DNA of 64,000 bases from Gemmatimonadota bacterium (GTDB lineage Bacteria; Gemmatimonadota; Gemmatimonadetes; Longimicrobiales; Gaopeijiaceae). The number at the start of each line of letters is the position of its first letter. Within the stretch, counting starts at the first letter, position 1. Made by a program: the position numbers and the translations under genes. The notes under the pieces are model-generated. The model saw nothing but the letters and a program-made list of their open reading frames with translations, had not been told where the DNA came from and did no database searches. The stretch lies in contig JAJDUP010000035.1 in NCBI GenBank assembly GCA_022826565.1, positions 360,498 through 424,497 on the forward strand, written 5' to 3'. Positions 26,606 to 35,727 of this stretch are shown one piece after another.

Positions 26606-28066
26606 CTAGATCGGCCCGTCCTCCCAGGGTCCCCAAAGCGCGTAGGTGGCGCTGGCCCGCGAGCCCCCCAGGGTGCGGGAGCCCTGCACGTTGAAGAATA
26701 GCACACGACCGTCGGGACTGAAGCACGAACCCGCGAACTCGCCCGGCTGGCGTGTCCCCTCCGGATGCGGAGCGCGCACCATGTTCACGATCTGTCCCTC
26801 CCGGCTCAACCCTCGCACGAACTGCTCGCCGCTGCCGTCCTCGCACATCACCAGGCCACCGCGCGGGCTCAGCACGATGTTGTCCGGAGCCTCCAGAACA
26901 TCCGCGGACGGAGACTCGAAGACCACGGTGAGCACACCTGTGTCGGCGGTCTCGGGGCGGTAGTGGAAGACCTGGCCGCACGTCGCGTCGCCGCCGCTCG
27001 TCGAGACCACGTAGATGCCGCCGTCGCCGTGGAAGGCGCCTTCGAGACGGGCGAAACGCGCCGCCCCCTTCGCCACCCCCTGCCTGAAGACGGCCAGCGG
27101 GTCGGACCCGGCGTTCGGCGGATCGGGGTCGTCGATATCGACCCAGTGCACGCGGTGGGTGTCCCCCGCCGTCTGTCCACGGGCCGTCAGATAGCCCGGC
27201 CGCCCGTCCACCGCCATCATCTGCAGCCTGCCGCCGGCGGCGAGCACGCCCGGTTCGTTGGGGATGAAACGGAAGAAACCCGCACCCGGAAGCCTGTCCG
27301 GGATGTAGTAGGCGTCCTCGGTCTCGTAGACGATGCCCGTCTCCGGGTCGACCGCCACGGCCTCGTGAACGAAGCGGCCCATGTCCTTCAGCGGGACCGG
27401 ATCCACGGGACCCCTGGCGTCCACCGGCACCTCGAACACGTACCCGTGCGGCTGCTCGAACCCGTCTTCCGGCCCAGAGGTGACTTCCTCGCACGACAGC
27501 CAGCTGCCCCACGGCGTGGGTCCGCCGGCGCAGTTCTGCCGCGTGCCCGCCAGCGACACGAACTCGTCCACGAGTTCGACCGCCACGTCCCCGTCGCGTT
27601 CCGACACCCGCACCTCGAGGGACGTCGTCCCGCCGGGGCCGCGCGGATCGTAGGCCGGATCGCCGAACGGCACCGCCTCGTCCGCGTCGTCGACCATTTC
27701 GTGGTTGCGGATCAGACGGACGTTGCCGTTGGGGAGGGGGAAGGAGGCCATCCCGTCGAATGCGTTGGGTACGGTCAGCCCGTCCCGCACGGTCGACGGC
27801 TGCCCCCCCGAACTGAGGCGCACGCAGGTGAAGCTCTCCGGGATCTCCAGTTCGGGGCAGTCGGCGGCGGGCGCCAGTTCGCCGTACGGCTTGATGACGG
27901 GCGTGAGGCGTGCCTTGCGCCCCACCCCCGGCAACGACGGATGGTTTGCGAATCCCAGTCCGCTGGCCCGGTTGTGTGCGATGAGCCCGGCGAGCGAGGG
28001 CGTCAGGACGGCGCCCCCGCCGGCCGCGACCAGTTTTCGGATGAATACGCGACGGTCCATGGGCAT
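26606..28066 (-). CDS. PhoX-like DUF839 protein, Tat-exported
   Basis: A 486-residue protein from ATG 28066 with GGAGGG nine bases upstream. DRRVFIRKLVAAGGGAVL is a twin-arginine signal. The rest is a DUF839/PhoX-type propeller: WLSCEEVTSG, PHGYVFEVPVD, GRFVHEAVAVDPETGIVYETEDA, AFHGDGGIYVVST and LVMCEDGSGEQFV, with conserved Glu residues that in PhoX bind calcium and iron. PhoX is a phosphatase active on phosphate esters; many DUF839 proteins are untested. Shares strand and close spacing with the M28 protease gene. No Pho-box-like sequence was noticed. Confidence 0.85.
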   Translation of the reverse strand: MPMDRRVFIRKLVAAGGGAVLTPSLAGLIAHNRASGLGFANHPSLPGVGRKARLTPVIKPYGELAPAADCPELEIPESFTCVRLSSGGQPSTVRDGLTVPNAFDGMASFPLPNGNVRLIRNHEMVDDADEAVPFGDPAYDPRGPGGTTSLEVRVSERDGDVAVELVDEFVSLAGTRQNCAGGPTPWGSWLSCEEVTSGPEDGFEQPHGYVFEVPVDARGPVDPVPLKDMGRFVHEAVAVDPETGIVYETEDAYYIPDRLPGAGFFRFIPNEPGVLAAGGRLQMMAVDGRPGYLTARGQTAGDTHRVHWVDIDDPDPPNAGSDPLAVFRQGVAKGAARFARLEGAFHGDGGIYVVSTSGGDATCGQVFHYRPETADTGVLTVVFESPSADVLEAPDNIVLSPRGGLVMCEDGSGEQFVRGLSREGQIVNMVRAPHPEGTRQPGEFAGSCFSPDGRVLFFNVQGSRTLGGSRASATYALWGPWEDGPI

Positions 28067-28388
28067 CGGTTCGACCCTCCAAGTCAGTCACTGCCCCGCA
28101 GGTGTTCTGCAGAGACGCATGGGTTCCCAAGGGGACATAATCCTGTAGCCCACGCAGGACGATGTGCAACCCTGCCGGACTACGGAGAGTCACGGAGCGA
28201 TGTTCCGGGTCCGATGCCCTGTCTCCGGTGGGGCCTCGCGAAAACGGCGCAGACGGGGGCAATGGAAATTGCGCCGCTGGCGGCAATGGCGTCACCGGGG
28301 TAAAGTTTACGGTTGCGCGAAGGTGCACCGGCATCGGCACGCGGCGGGGCAGCAGGCCCGACAGTGACAACACGAACCCAAGAGAGTC
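28067..28388. other. Intergenic region between phoX-like and STAS genes
   Basis: A 322 bp divergent gap, so promoters for both neighbours should be here. I see no good ORF. It contains GTAAAGTTTAC (28300-28310), an inverted repeat with a one-base centre, about 80 bp before the STAS start. A possible ribosome site AAGAGAG lies just before ATG 28389. No clear -35/-10 pair. Confidence 0.5.
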
Positions 28389-28733
28389 ATGGCTATCGAG
28401 GTAAACTGGACACGGACGGATGAAGTCCTGATAGCGAAACCGGTGGGCCGCATCTACAGCTCGGATTACCTCGATTGGCAGACCGAGTTGGAGTCCGGGA
28501 TCCATCCGGATGACAAGATGCTCGTGGTCGACTTCAGCGACGTCCCCTATATCGGCAGTGCCGGTCTCCGGGTTCTCCTGATGACCGCAAAGCGTTTCAG
28601 CGGCGATGGAAACGCCTTCGGCATCTGCCAGTTGCGCCGGCCGATCACGAAGGTCATCCGCTCCTCGGGATTCGATGGCATCATCAAGGTCTACGACTCG
28701 GCAGACGCGGCCGTCGCGGCAATGACCGGGTGA
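28389..28733 (+). CDS. STAS-domain anti-sigma-factor antagonist
   Basis: A 114-residue single-domain protein, the usual SpoIIAA/RsbV length. VDFSDVPYIGSAGLRVLLMTAKRF is split here to its key part, IGSAGLRVL, whose S57 is the expected phosphorylation site for a partner kinase. The C-terminal RSSGFDGIIKVYDSADAAV is also characteristic. Such proteins bind a serine-kinase anti-sigma factor or a signalling complex and release a sigma factor when dephosphorylated. No kinase or sigma gene is adjacent, so the partner is unknown. Confidence 0.9.
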   Translation: MAIEVNWTRTDEVLIAKPVGRIYSSDYLDWQTELESGIHPDDKMLVVDFSDVPYIGSAGLRVLLMTAKRFSGDGNAFGICQLRRPITKVIRSSGFDGIIKVYDSADAAVAAMTG

Positions 28734-28799
28734 GAGAACGCCCGGGCCGACGACTGCAGTCCCGGTCGCGCCCGGTGTCGTGCCCCGGAAGTTCGCGAG

Positions 28800-29672
28800 C
28801 TACCGAGAGCGCCGAGGCGCCGGGGAATCGCCCGGGTTCTCCGCCTTCCACTGGTCGTAGCGCATCCGCAGCGTCCTGACCGGGTTGGCGTTCTCGCCCT
28901 CCTCGATGTTCTCGTCGGTGACGTCGATGTACAGCGAGTATTCCCCGTCGTTGAACGACTCGCCCTCCGCGTCGTCGGCGTCGGCCATCAGGATGTAGGC
29001 GACGTGGGAGGTCTTGCCGTCGCAGGGGACGTGGTCGAGCAGCGGCTCCGATTCGCAGGTGCAGCGCACGTCTCCGCCCGCGTCGTCCGCAGCCTCCATC
29101 GCGGCCATCACGCGGTCGGCCATCGTCCCGGATTCATCCTTGAACGCCGCCACCGCCAGGTGGACCACGTCGTCCGACGCCAGGATGTTGCCCTGCACCG
29201 AGAAGTGGATGCCCTGGGCCGGGATGCTGTCCGCCACCGCCAGCGACGCCTCGCCGTTCCCGCTCCCCGAGTGGCCCGCGCAGCGCCCCTGCAGATCCAC
29301 GATCCCGAACTGCCGCCGCTCGAACTGCGGGTCCTCCGAGAGCATCTCGATGATCCGGTCGGGCGCCGTCCCCTTCTTCAGCTCCGCGTAGATCAGTTCC
29401 TGGTTGGCCCGGGTCGCGTCCACCCCCGCCTGTGCCGCCGCCACCGCCACCCCCGGCACCACGATCGCCTGGATGTCCATGAGCCCCTCGGCCGGGAATC
29501 CCGCGAACCGGCCCTGCGCCACGCAGGTCGCCGAGGCGATGACCACCTGCCCCGTGCGGGTGTCGATGGCTATCACCGACCAGGTCGCCGAGAGGACGGC
29601 CGGGAAGATCGTGAGCAGCAGCAGGGAGACGAGCAGGCGGCGGGCTTGCCGCGCCAGGGAGAAGCGGGCCAT
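28800..29672 (-). CDS. DUF1028 secreted protein (Ntn-hydrolase-like)
   Basis: A 290-residue protein from ATG 29672, preceded by GGAGG six bases away. A signal peptide (RRLLVSLLLLTIFPAVLSA) leads into TWSVIAIDTRTGQVVIASATC, the conserved start of DUF1028, a family with the Ntn-hydrolase fold. The Thr/Cys next to the cleavage site may become the nucleophile after processing; this is inference. AAAQAGVDATRANQELIY and ADSIPAQGIHFSVQGNIL are further family markers. The C-terminal third has a Cys cluster (CTCESEPLLDHVPC). Divergent from the Gfo/Idh gene. Confidence 0.82.
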   Translation of the reverse strand: MARFSLARQARRLLVSLLLLTIFPAVLSATWSVIAIDTRTGQVVIASATCVAQGRFAGFPAEGLMDIQAIVVPGVAVAAAQAGVDATRANQELIYAELKKGTAPDRIIEMLSEDPQFERRQFGIVDLQGRCAGHSGSGNGEASLAVADSIPAQGIHFSVQGNILASDDVVHLAVAAFKDESGTMADRVMAAMEAADDAGGDVRCTCESEPLLDHVPCDGKTSHVAYILMADADDAEGESFNDGEYSLYIDVTDENIEEGENANPVRTLRMRYDQWKAENPGDSPAPRRSR

Positions 29673-29803
29673 GATAACCTCCGTTTGCGGTTTGTGAACC
29701 GACAACGTCCGGGACGGTGACGCACCGCGCAAGCCGAGCGCAATCGGAATGCCCCCAAGCGTCACCGGACCGGCAGTCCCCGACTCCACCGGAGCATCCA
29801 CCC

Positions 29804-31291
29804 GTGTCCGACCGACTCAGCCGCAGAGGCTTCGTGAAACGCAGCGCCGGCGTCGCCGCCGGCGCCATGATCGTCCCCCGCCACGTCCTCGGCGGTCCCG
29901 GCTACCAGGCGCCGTCCGATCGCCTGAACCTCGCGATCATCGGGGTCGGCGGGCAGGGGACCGAAAACGCGCAGGAGTTCGGCACCGAGCACATCGCCGC
30001 GATCTGCGACGTGCACTGGGGCATCGTGCACCGGCGGGTGCAGGAGCGGCTGACCGACGGCGACGGGAACCCGCGCGAAAAGGGCCACCGCTGGCGCGAG
30101 CAGTTCCTGCAGGCGCGGCAGTACACCGACTTCCGGGAGCTCCTCGACCGCGAGGACGACCTGGACGCGGTCCTCATCGCGACCCCAGACCACCTCCACG
30201 CCACCATGGCGAAGGCTGCAATGGAGGCCGGCAAGCACGTGTACGTCGAGAAGCCGCTCACCTACACCGTGCACGAGGCCCGCGCCCTCGCCGAGATCGC
30301 CAAGCGCACGGGCGTGGTCACCCAGATGGGCAACCAGGGTCACTCCGGCGACGACGCCCGCCTGGTCAACGAATGGGTCCAGGCCGGCATCCTCGGCGAT
30401 GTCACCGAGGTGCATATCTGGACCAACCGCCCGATCTGGCCGCAGGGCATCCGCCGGCCGGCGCCCTGGGAGGAGGGCCTCAACCCCGGCTGGTACCAGC
30501 AGTGGCACCAGGGCGCGATCAATTCGCTCGCGGCCGACGTCATGGACGCGGGCTACCCGCTGCCGACCGGCATGGACTGGGACCTCTACCTGGGCCCGAC
30601 CACCAAGGACATCCCCTTCCACCCCGTCTACCACCCCTTCAACTGGCGCGGCTGGGTCGACTTCGGCGTCAGCGCGCTGGGCGACATGGGCGCCCACCTC
30701 GTCGACCACCCCTACTGGGCCCTCGGCCTGACCCACCCCACCACGATCGAAGCCACCTCCACCCCCTGGGGCGGCCCCGCCGAAGACCCCGAGTCCTTCC
30801 CCCTCGCCATGCGCGCCCACTACGAGTTCCCGGCGCGCGGCTCCATGCCGCCCGTCGACCTCCACTGGTACGACGGCGGCCTCATGCCTCCCCGTCCCGC
30901 CGCCCTCCCCGACGACGTCGACCTCAACCGCGGAGGCGGCGTCATGTTCATCGGCGAGCGCGGCATCCTCATGCACGGCACCTACGGCCGCAATCCCCGC
31001 CTCTTCCCGGAATCGCTGGCCGCCGAAGCCGCCGAGGTGCCCCAGACCCAATCCCGCATCGAGGACACGCACCAGATGAACTGGGCCAACGCGTGCAAGA
31101 CCGGCGGCGAGGCCTCGAGCCCCTTCGACTACGGCGCGCGCCTCACCGAGGTCATGTTGCTCGGCATCGTCGCGCTCCGGACGGGCCAGGGCAAGAAGAT
31201 CCATTACGACGCCGACGCGATGCGCGTGACGAACGTCGAGGAGGCGAACCGGTTCCTTACGCGGGAGTACCGGCCTGGGTGGGAGGTATGA
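29804..31291 (+). CDS. Tat-exported Gfo/Idh/MocA-family oxidoreductase
   Basis: A 495-residue protein. The start is GTG 29804, behind GGAG; the upstream in-frame part lacks coding character. [19 protein letters not shown] is a twin-arginine signal. The Rossmann fold follows as [14 protein letters not shown], and [32 protein letters not shown] is the family hallmark, with EKP near residue 155. The second half has the Gfo/Idh C-terminal alpha/beta domain. Members act on sugars or cyclitols with tightly bound NAD(P). Export by Tat, with cofactor loaded, is known for some family members such as glucose-fructose oxidoreductase. It is followed by another Tat-exported Rossmann enzyme. Confidence 0.92.
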   Translation: MSDRLSRRGFVKRSAGVAAGAMIVPRHVLGGPGYQAPSDRLNLAIIGVGGQGTENAQEFGTEHIAAICDVHWGIVHRRVQERLTDGDGNPREKGHRWREQFLQARQYTDFRELLDREDDLDAVLIATPDHLHATMAKAAMEAGKHVYVEKPLTYTVHEARALAEIAKRTGVVTQMGNQGHSGDDARLVNEWVQAGILGDVTEVHIWTNRPIWPQGIRRPAPWEEGLNPGWYQQWHQGAINSLAADVMDAGYPLPTGMDWDLYLGPTTKDIPFHPVYHPFNWRGWVDFGVSALGDMGAHLVDHPYWALGLTHPTTIEATSTPWGGPAEDPESFPLAMRAHYEFPARGSMPPVDLHWYDGGLMPPRPAALPDDVDLNRGGGVMFIGERGILMHGTYGRNPRLFPESLAAEAAEVPQTQSRIEDTHQMNWANACKTGGEASSPFDYGARLTEVMLLGIVALRTGQGKKIHYDADAMRVTNVEEANRFLTREYRPGWEV

Positions 31292-31446
31292 GAGGGTCGA
31301 CCTCGCCGACAGCCACGGATCCGGCGCAACCGGCCTCCTCCCGATCCCGCCTTGCCTGCGTGATGAACTGCCGGTTGCCCGGACGCACCGCGCACCCGAC
31401 ACTACACATGCCGTCCAGTACGCCTTTCCAACACCGGACCAGTGAC

Positions 31447-32583
31447 ATGACACACACCCGCCGCACCTTCCTCGCCACCTCGGCAGCTGCCGCAGGCGCC
31501 GCCGCGCTCAAACCCGCGACCGCCCTCGCCGGCTCCGCGGCATTCCCCACCGACGACGCCCTCCTCCCTACCCCACCCGACCCCGCGCCCCGCCCCCTGA
31601 ACATCCTCATCCTGGGCGGCACCGGGTTCATCGGCCCGCACCAGGTGAGGTACGCGATGTACCGGGGCCACAACGTCACCATCTTCAACCGCGGCCGCAC
31701 GGCGCCCGACCTCTTCCCCGGCGTCGAAGCGCTCATCGGCGACCGCGACGGGCAGCTCGGCGCGCTGGAGGGGCGCACCTGGGACGCGGTGATCGACAAC
31801 AGCGGCTACGTGCCGCGCCACGTGCGCGATTCGGTGGCGCTGCTGCGCGACAACGTCGGACGCTACCTGTTCACCTCGACCGGGTCGGTGTACAGCTTCG
31901 ATCAGGACGAGATCACCGAGGACGGCGTGCTCCTTCCGATCGAGGATCCCGAGAGCGAGGACGTGGACCGCTACTACGGGCCGCTCAAGATCCTGTGCGA
32001 GAACGCGGTCACCGACGGCTTCAGGGAGCGCGGCACTGTGCTGCGGCTGCACGTCGTGGCGGGGCCCGGCGACACTACCGACCGCTTCACCTACTGGCCC
32101 GTGCGGATCGACCACGGCGGCGAGATCATCGCGCCTGGCAGCCAGCACACGCCGGTGCAGTACATCGACGTGCGCGACCTGGCCGAGTTCATGATCCTGT
32201 GCCTGGAGCGCGACATCGGCGGGACGTACAACACCGCCGGGCCCGCCCTCGACCCGACTTCGATGGCCGAGTTCCTGTACGGGATCCGCGCGATCACCAG
32301 CACACCGCTCTCGTTCACCTGGGTCGACGAGGAGTTCCTGGCCGAGAGGGAGGCCCGATTCCAGCTGTGGTATCCGCCGACCGAGGGGCCGGTCCGCGGG
32401 CTCTCGCGGGTGCGGTCGCACAAGGCCGTCGCGGCCGGGCTCAAGTTTCGGCCGATCGCGGTGACGGCGCTGGACACGCTGGAGTGGTACAGGACGCTCC
32501 CCGAGGAACGCCGCGATCAGGTGGCGCTGAACCTGGACCGGGACGCAGGGCTGCTTGAGGAGTGGAGGACGCAGCAGGGTTGA
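31447..32583 (+). CDS. Tat-exported NAD-dependent epimerase/dehydratase
   Basis: A 378-residue protein from ATG 31447. THTRRTFLATSAAAAGAAAL is a twin-arginine signal. The mature part is an extended SDR: ILILGGTGFIGPHQV gives the NAD-binding GxxGxxG, TSTGSVYSF the SDR Ser/Tyr region, and VDRYYGPLKILCENAV the YxxxK catalytic pair. Late motifs (PVQYIDVRDLAEFMI) match the sugar-nucleotide epimerase-like branch. The 155 bp gap to the upstream oxidoreductase and shared Tat targeting suggest linked periplasmic sugar chemistry. The substrate is unknown. It converges with the DUF885 gene, three bases apart. Confidence 0.9.
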   Translation: MTHTRRTFLATSAAAAGAAALKPATALAGSAAFPTDDALLPTPPDPAPRPLNILILGGTGFIGPHQVRYAMYRGHNVTIFNRGRTAPDLFPGVEALIGDRDGQLGALEGRTWDAVIDNSGYVPRHVRDSVALLRDNVGRYLFTSTGSVYSFDQDEITEDGVLLPIEDPESEDVDRYYGPLKILCENAVTDGFRERGTVLRLHVVAGPGDTTDRFTYWPVRIDHGGEIIAPGSQHTPVQYIDVRDLAEFMILCLERDIGGTYNTAGPALDPTSMAEFLYGIRAITSTPLSFTWVDEEFLAEREARFQLWYPPTEGPVRGLSRVRSHKAVAAGLKFRPIAVTALDTLEWYRTLPEERRDQVALNLDRDAGLLEEWRTQQG

Positions 32584-32586
32584 TCC

Positions 32587-34410
32587 CTACATCGGATCCC
32601 CGTAGAACCGCCATTCCGCCCTGAAACCCCGCGGCGGCGCCTCGCCCAGCAACCGCGCCCGCACCATCTCGATCGGCATGCGGCCGCCCTTCAGGATCGT
32701 GTCGTGGAACTCGCGCTCGGTCATCTCGCCGCCGCCGACCAGCTGCTCCTGCAGCGCCCGGATCTGCAGGCCGCCCAGCATGTACGCGGCCTGGTACAGC
32801 GGCGAATAGCTGCCGTTGAAGGAGCGGCGCACCTCCGCGGTCGCGTTCGCGGGCTCGTGACCCACGCGGTCGACCAGGAAGGCGATCGCCTCGTCCGGCG
32901 TCATCTCCCCCAGGTGGAAGCTGAGCGAAAAGATGATCCGCGCCGCCCGGTGCATGCGCCAGAAGAGCATCCCGATCCGGTCTTCCGGCGTCGACGGGAA
33001 GCCCATGTCCCACAGCCGCATCTCCCAGTAGAGCGCCCAGCCCTCTCCCCAGAACGGGGTGCGGAAGAGGTTGCGATGCGAGTTGTAGCGGTCGGTCATG
33101 AAGCCCTGCAGGTGATGCCCGGGGATCAACTCGTGGTGCACCGTCGCGCGCGAGAAGTGGATGTTGTTGCCCCGCATGCTCATGAGCTTCTCGTCGTGGG
33201 TCATCTCGTCTGTCGGGAACGACACGCGGATGACCTCGCCGCCCAGGAAGAACGGGCTTACGCGCTGGCGCTCGGGCGACATCATCTCCAGCCGCCAAAC
33301 CTCGTTCGCGAGCGGCGGAATGGTCAGCAGGTCGCGCTCCTCGACGAAGTCGACGGCCTCCTGCGCCAGCTCCATGATCAACTCGGGCTGCCTGCCCGGC
33401 TCCATGTGCAGCGTCTTCACATGCTCGAGCGCCGCCCGCCAGTCATCGCCGTATCCCAGGTCGCGGGAGGCCTCCAGCATCCGCGCATCGCACCACGCGA
33501 ACTCCTGCTCGGCGATCGCGATCAGCTCCTCGGGCGTGTACGGGATCATGTCGCGCCGCAGATCCGCCTCCATACCGTCGCGCCCGATCGGGTCGCCCAC
33601 GATCGGCTCCTCTGTGCCCTCGGGCCAGCCGACGACGCGCTCACGCACCGTCATCAGATAGCGGCCGAGCGCGGCGTCGGCCTGCTCGAAAGGCTGACTC
33701 GCCCACCAGGTGAAGAGCGGGTCGTAGCCTGAGTAGTGGCGGTACCAGGTGCCGAGCGCGCTTCGGTAGGACTGAAGGAGCCGCACGGCACGGAGTCCGG
33801 TGATGGGCGTCGGGGTTGTGAGCCCCGCCCCATTCCCTCCAGCCCCCCCGGCGGCTACCCGGGAACGCATCGCGCGGTCGGCCTCCTCCACCAGGCCTGC
33901 CAGCGCCGCCAGATTCCCCGCGATCGCCTGCCCGTCGACCTCCTTGCGCGAGTGGCGGATGTCGAGGAGGGCCACGATCTCGTCCGCAAACGGCAGCAGC
34001 GGGAGCACTTCGGCGACCATGCGCCCCTCCCGCGCGAGCAACTCCTGGCGGTAGCGCACCTCGCTGCTGAGAAGGGTCAGATCGATGGCGGCTTCGACAT
34101 CGTCCGGGTCGACCTGCAGTGCGGCCAGCTCTTCGGCCCAGCCCGCGAGGAAGTCGCGCATGCGCGTCTGGCGCGCGGCCGAGTACGGGATGTCGGCCCA
34201 GCGGCGCTCGAGTGCGCCCAGGTCCTCGCTGAACTGCTCGACGACCTGGGCGAGGCTGGACTCCTGGAAGGCGACAACTTCCTCGAGGCCCGGGGTGGGT
34301 GAGCTGGCTTGTCCCGAAGCGGTTCCGGTTATGACCACGATGGCGGCCAGTGCGGCGGGACCCGCCCCGATCGACGGTCGAAGAAGCGGTCGATGTCGGT
34401 GAGTTTTCAC
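32587..34410 (-). CDS. DUF885 family metallopeptidase-like protein
   Basis: A 607-residue exported protein. The start is GTG 34410, behind GGAGGG; the signal peptide ends at GTASGQ. The gluzincin-like zinc motif is HHELIPGHH (H426, E427, H432), with NLFRTPFWGEGWALYWE downstream supplying the third ligand (GEGWA). DUF885 proteins are of normal length here and are predicted to be zinc carboxypeptidases/dipeptidases related to M32/M3. The C-terminal QAAYMLGGLQIRALQEQ is typical. It fits the many exported peptidases in this window. Confidence 0.9.
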   Translation of the reverse strand: MKTHRHRPLLRPSIGAGPAALAAIVVITGTASGQASSPTPGLEEVVAFQESSLAQVVEQFSEDLGALERRWADIPYSAARQTRMRDFLAGWAEELAALQVDPDDVEAAIDLTLLSSEVRYRQELLAREGRMVAEVLPLLPFADEIVALLDIRHSRKEVDGQAIAGNLAALAGLVEEADRAMRSRVAAGGAGGNGAGLTTPTPITGLRAVRLLQSYRSALGTWYRHYSGYDPLFTWWASQPFEQADAALGRYLMTVRERVVGWPEGTEEPIVGDPIGRDGMEADLRRDMIPYTPEELIAIAEQEFAWCDARMLEASRDLGYGDDWRAALEHVKTLHMEPGRQPELIMELAQEAVDFVEERDLLTIPPLANEVWRLEMMSPERQRVSPFFLGGEVIRVSFPTDEMTHDEKLMSMRGNNIHFSRATVHHELIPGHHLQGFMTDRYNSHRNLFRTPFWGEGWALYWEMRLWDMGFPSTPEDRIGMLFWRMHRAARIIFSLSFHLGEMTPDEAIAFLVDRVGHEPANATAEVRRSFNGSYSPLYQAAYMLGGLQIRALQEQLVGGGEMTEREFHDTILKGGRMPIEMVRARLLGEAPPRGFRAEWRFYGDPM

Positions 34411-34499
34411 GGATCCCTCCTCTGCGCGTACATTGGACGCCCTGTTGTGGTCGCGATCCTGCGGCCCCCGGGCGATCATCCCCCTTGGACTCTGAACCC

Positions 34500-35708
34500 A
34501 TGCAGGTATTCGGGCAACACGAGAAGACTACGCTCGACCAGCTCACGCGGGTCGCGAGGCGCGCCGAACACGCCGCCCTCATGGCCGACGGCCACCTCGG
34601 GTACGTCATGCCGATCGGCGGCGTGGCGGCCTATGACAACCAGGTGAGCGTAGCGGGCGTCGGTTTCGACATCGCTTGCGGCAACGCCGCGATCCGGACC
34701 GATCTGCACCTGAACGAGCTGCGCGGTCGCCCCGGCGGGCTCCGCCGCAACCTCGAACGCATCGGCGACGAGATCCGCGCCGAACTCGCCTTCGGGATCG
34801 GCGGCACCAACAAGTCATCCGATGCGCCCAGCGACCACACGCTCTTCGACAACGCGGCCTGGGCGGCGGTACCCGGCAAGCACCGCCCCGCACTCCTGGA
34901 CAAGGCACGCAAACAACTCGGCACGGTAGGCTCGGGCAACCACTACGTGGACGTCTTCGCCGACGAGCGGGACCGACTCTGGGTCGGCGTGCACTTTGGC
35001 TCCCGCGGCTTCGGCCACACCGTCGCCTCGTCGTTCCTGGCCATCGGGCAGGGGGCCGAGTGGGGTACGCGCGTGCCCGAGGCCGAGGTGATCTTCGATC
35101 TCGACGCACCCGCGGGCCACGACTACTGGCACCTCATGAACCTGGCGGGCCGCTATGCGTACGCGGGCCGGGAATGGGCGGTGCGGAAGGCGGTCGAGAT
35201 CATCGGCGGGCGCGAGGTCGAGCTCGTCCACAACCACCACAACTTCGCGTGGGAGGAGGAGCACTTCGGGCGGACGTTCGTGGTGGTGCGCAAGGGAGCG
35301 ACGCCGGCGTTTCCCGGGCAAAAGGGGTTCGTGGGGGGCTCGATGGGCGACGACTCGGTCATTCTGGAGGGGACGCGTGGAGAGGGCCGGGAATCACCCG
35401 CCTCCGAGATGCAGGCCCGCGCCCTCTACTCCACCGTGCACGGCGCGGGCCGCGTCATGAGCCGCACCGCCGCGCGCGGGAAGCACCACCGCCGCACGGG
35501 CAAGGTGCTGAAGCGCGGCAAGGTATCCCGCGAGATGATGCGTGGCTGGGTCGACCGGAAGGGCGTGGTGCTGCGCGGCGGCGGCCTGGACGAGAGCCCG
35601 CATGTGTATCGGAGGTTGACCGACGTGTTGGCCGCTCAGGGGGACACGGTCACCGTGCTGCACACACTGCGCCCGCTGGTGGTGGTGATGGCGGGGGCGG
35701 GGCGGTAG
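34500..35708 (+). CDS. rtcB: RtcB RNA ligase
   Basis: A 402-residue tRNA-splicing/RNA-repair ligase that joins 2',3'-cyclic-phosphate or 3'-phosphate ends to 5'-OH using GTP and Mn. GVGFDIACGNAA holds the metal-binding Asp and Cys, GSGNHYVDVF, HFGSRGFGH and HNHHNFAWEE hold the metal ligands, and HGAGRVMSRTAAR contains the guanylated histidine (H314). Length is close to E. coli RtcB. The ATG at 34500 is chosen because MQVFGQHEKTTLDQL aligns with family N-termini. It diverges from the DUF885 gene with 89 bp between. No RtcA, archease or RtcR-type regulator is near. Confidence 0.95.
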   Translation: MQVFGQHEKTTLDQLTRVARRAEHAALMADGHLGYVMPIGGVAAYDNQVSVAGVGFDIACGNAAIRTDLHLNELRGRPGGLRRNLERIGDEIRAELAFGIGGTNKSSDAPSDHTLFDNAAWAAVPGKHRPALLDKARKQLGTVGSGNHYVDVFADERDRLWVGVHFGSRGFGHTVASSFLAIGQGAEWGTRVPEAEVIFDLDAPAGHDYWHLMNLAGRYAYAGREWAVRKAVEIIGGREVELVHNHHNFAWEEEHFGRTFVVVRKGATPAFPGQKGFVGGSMGDDSVILEGTRGEGRESPASEMQARALYSTVHGAGRVMSRTAARGKHHRRTGKVLKRGKVSREMMRGWVDRKGVVLRGGGLDESPHVYRRLTDVLAAQGDTVTVLHTLRPLVVVMAGAGR

Positions 35709-35727
35709 CCGGCCGCGGCCAGCCAGC

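Noticed and set aside
29749..32583. A 944-codon open frame in the + direction
   Set aside because: Only its last 378 codons (from ATG 31447) are a real protein. The first part is antisense-like, Arg/Pro-rich reading of the Gfo/Idh gene in another frame.
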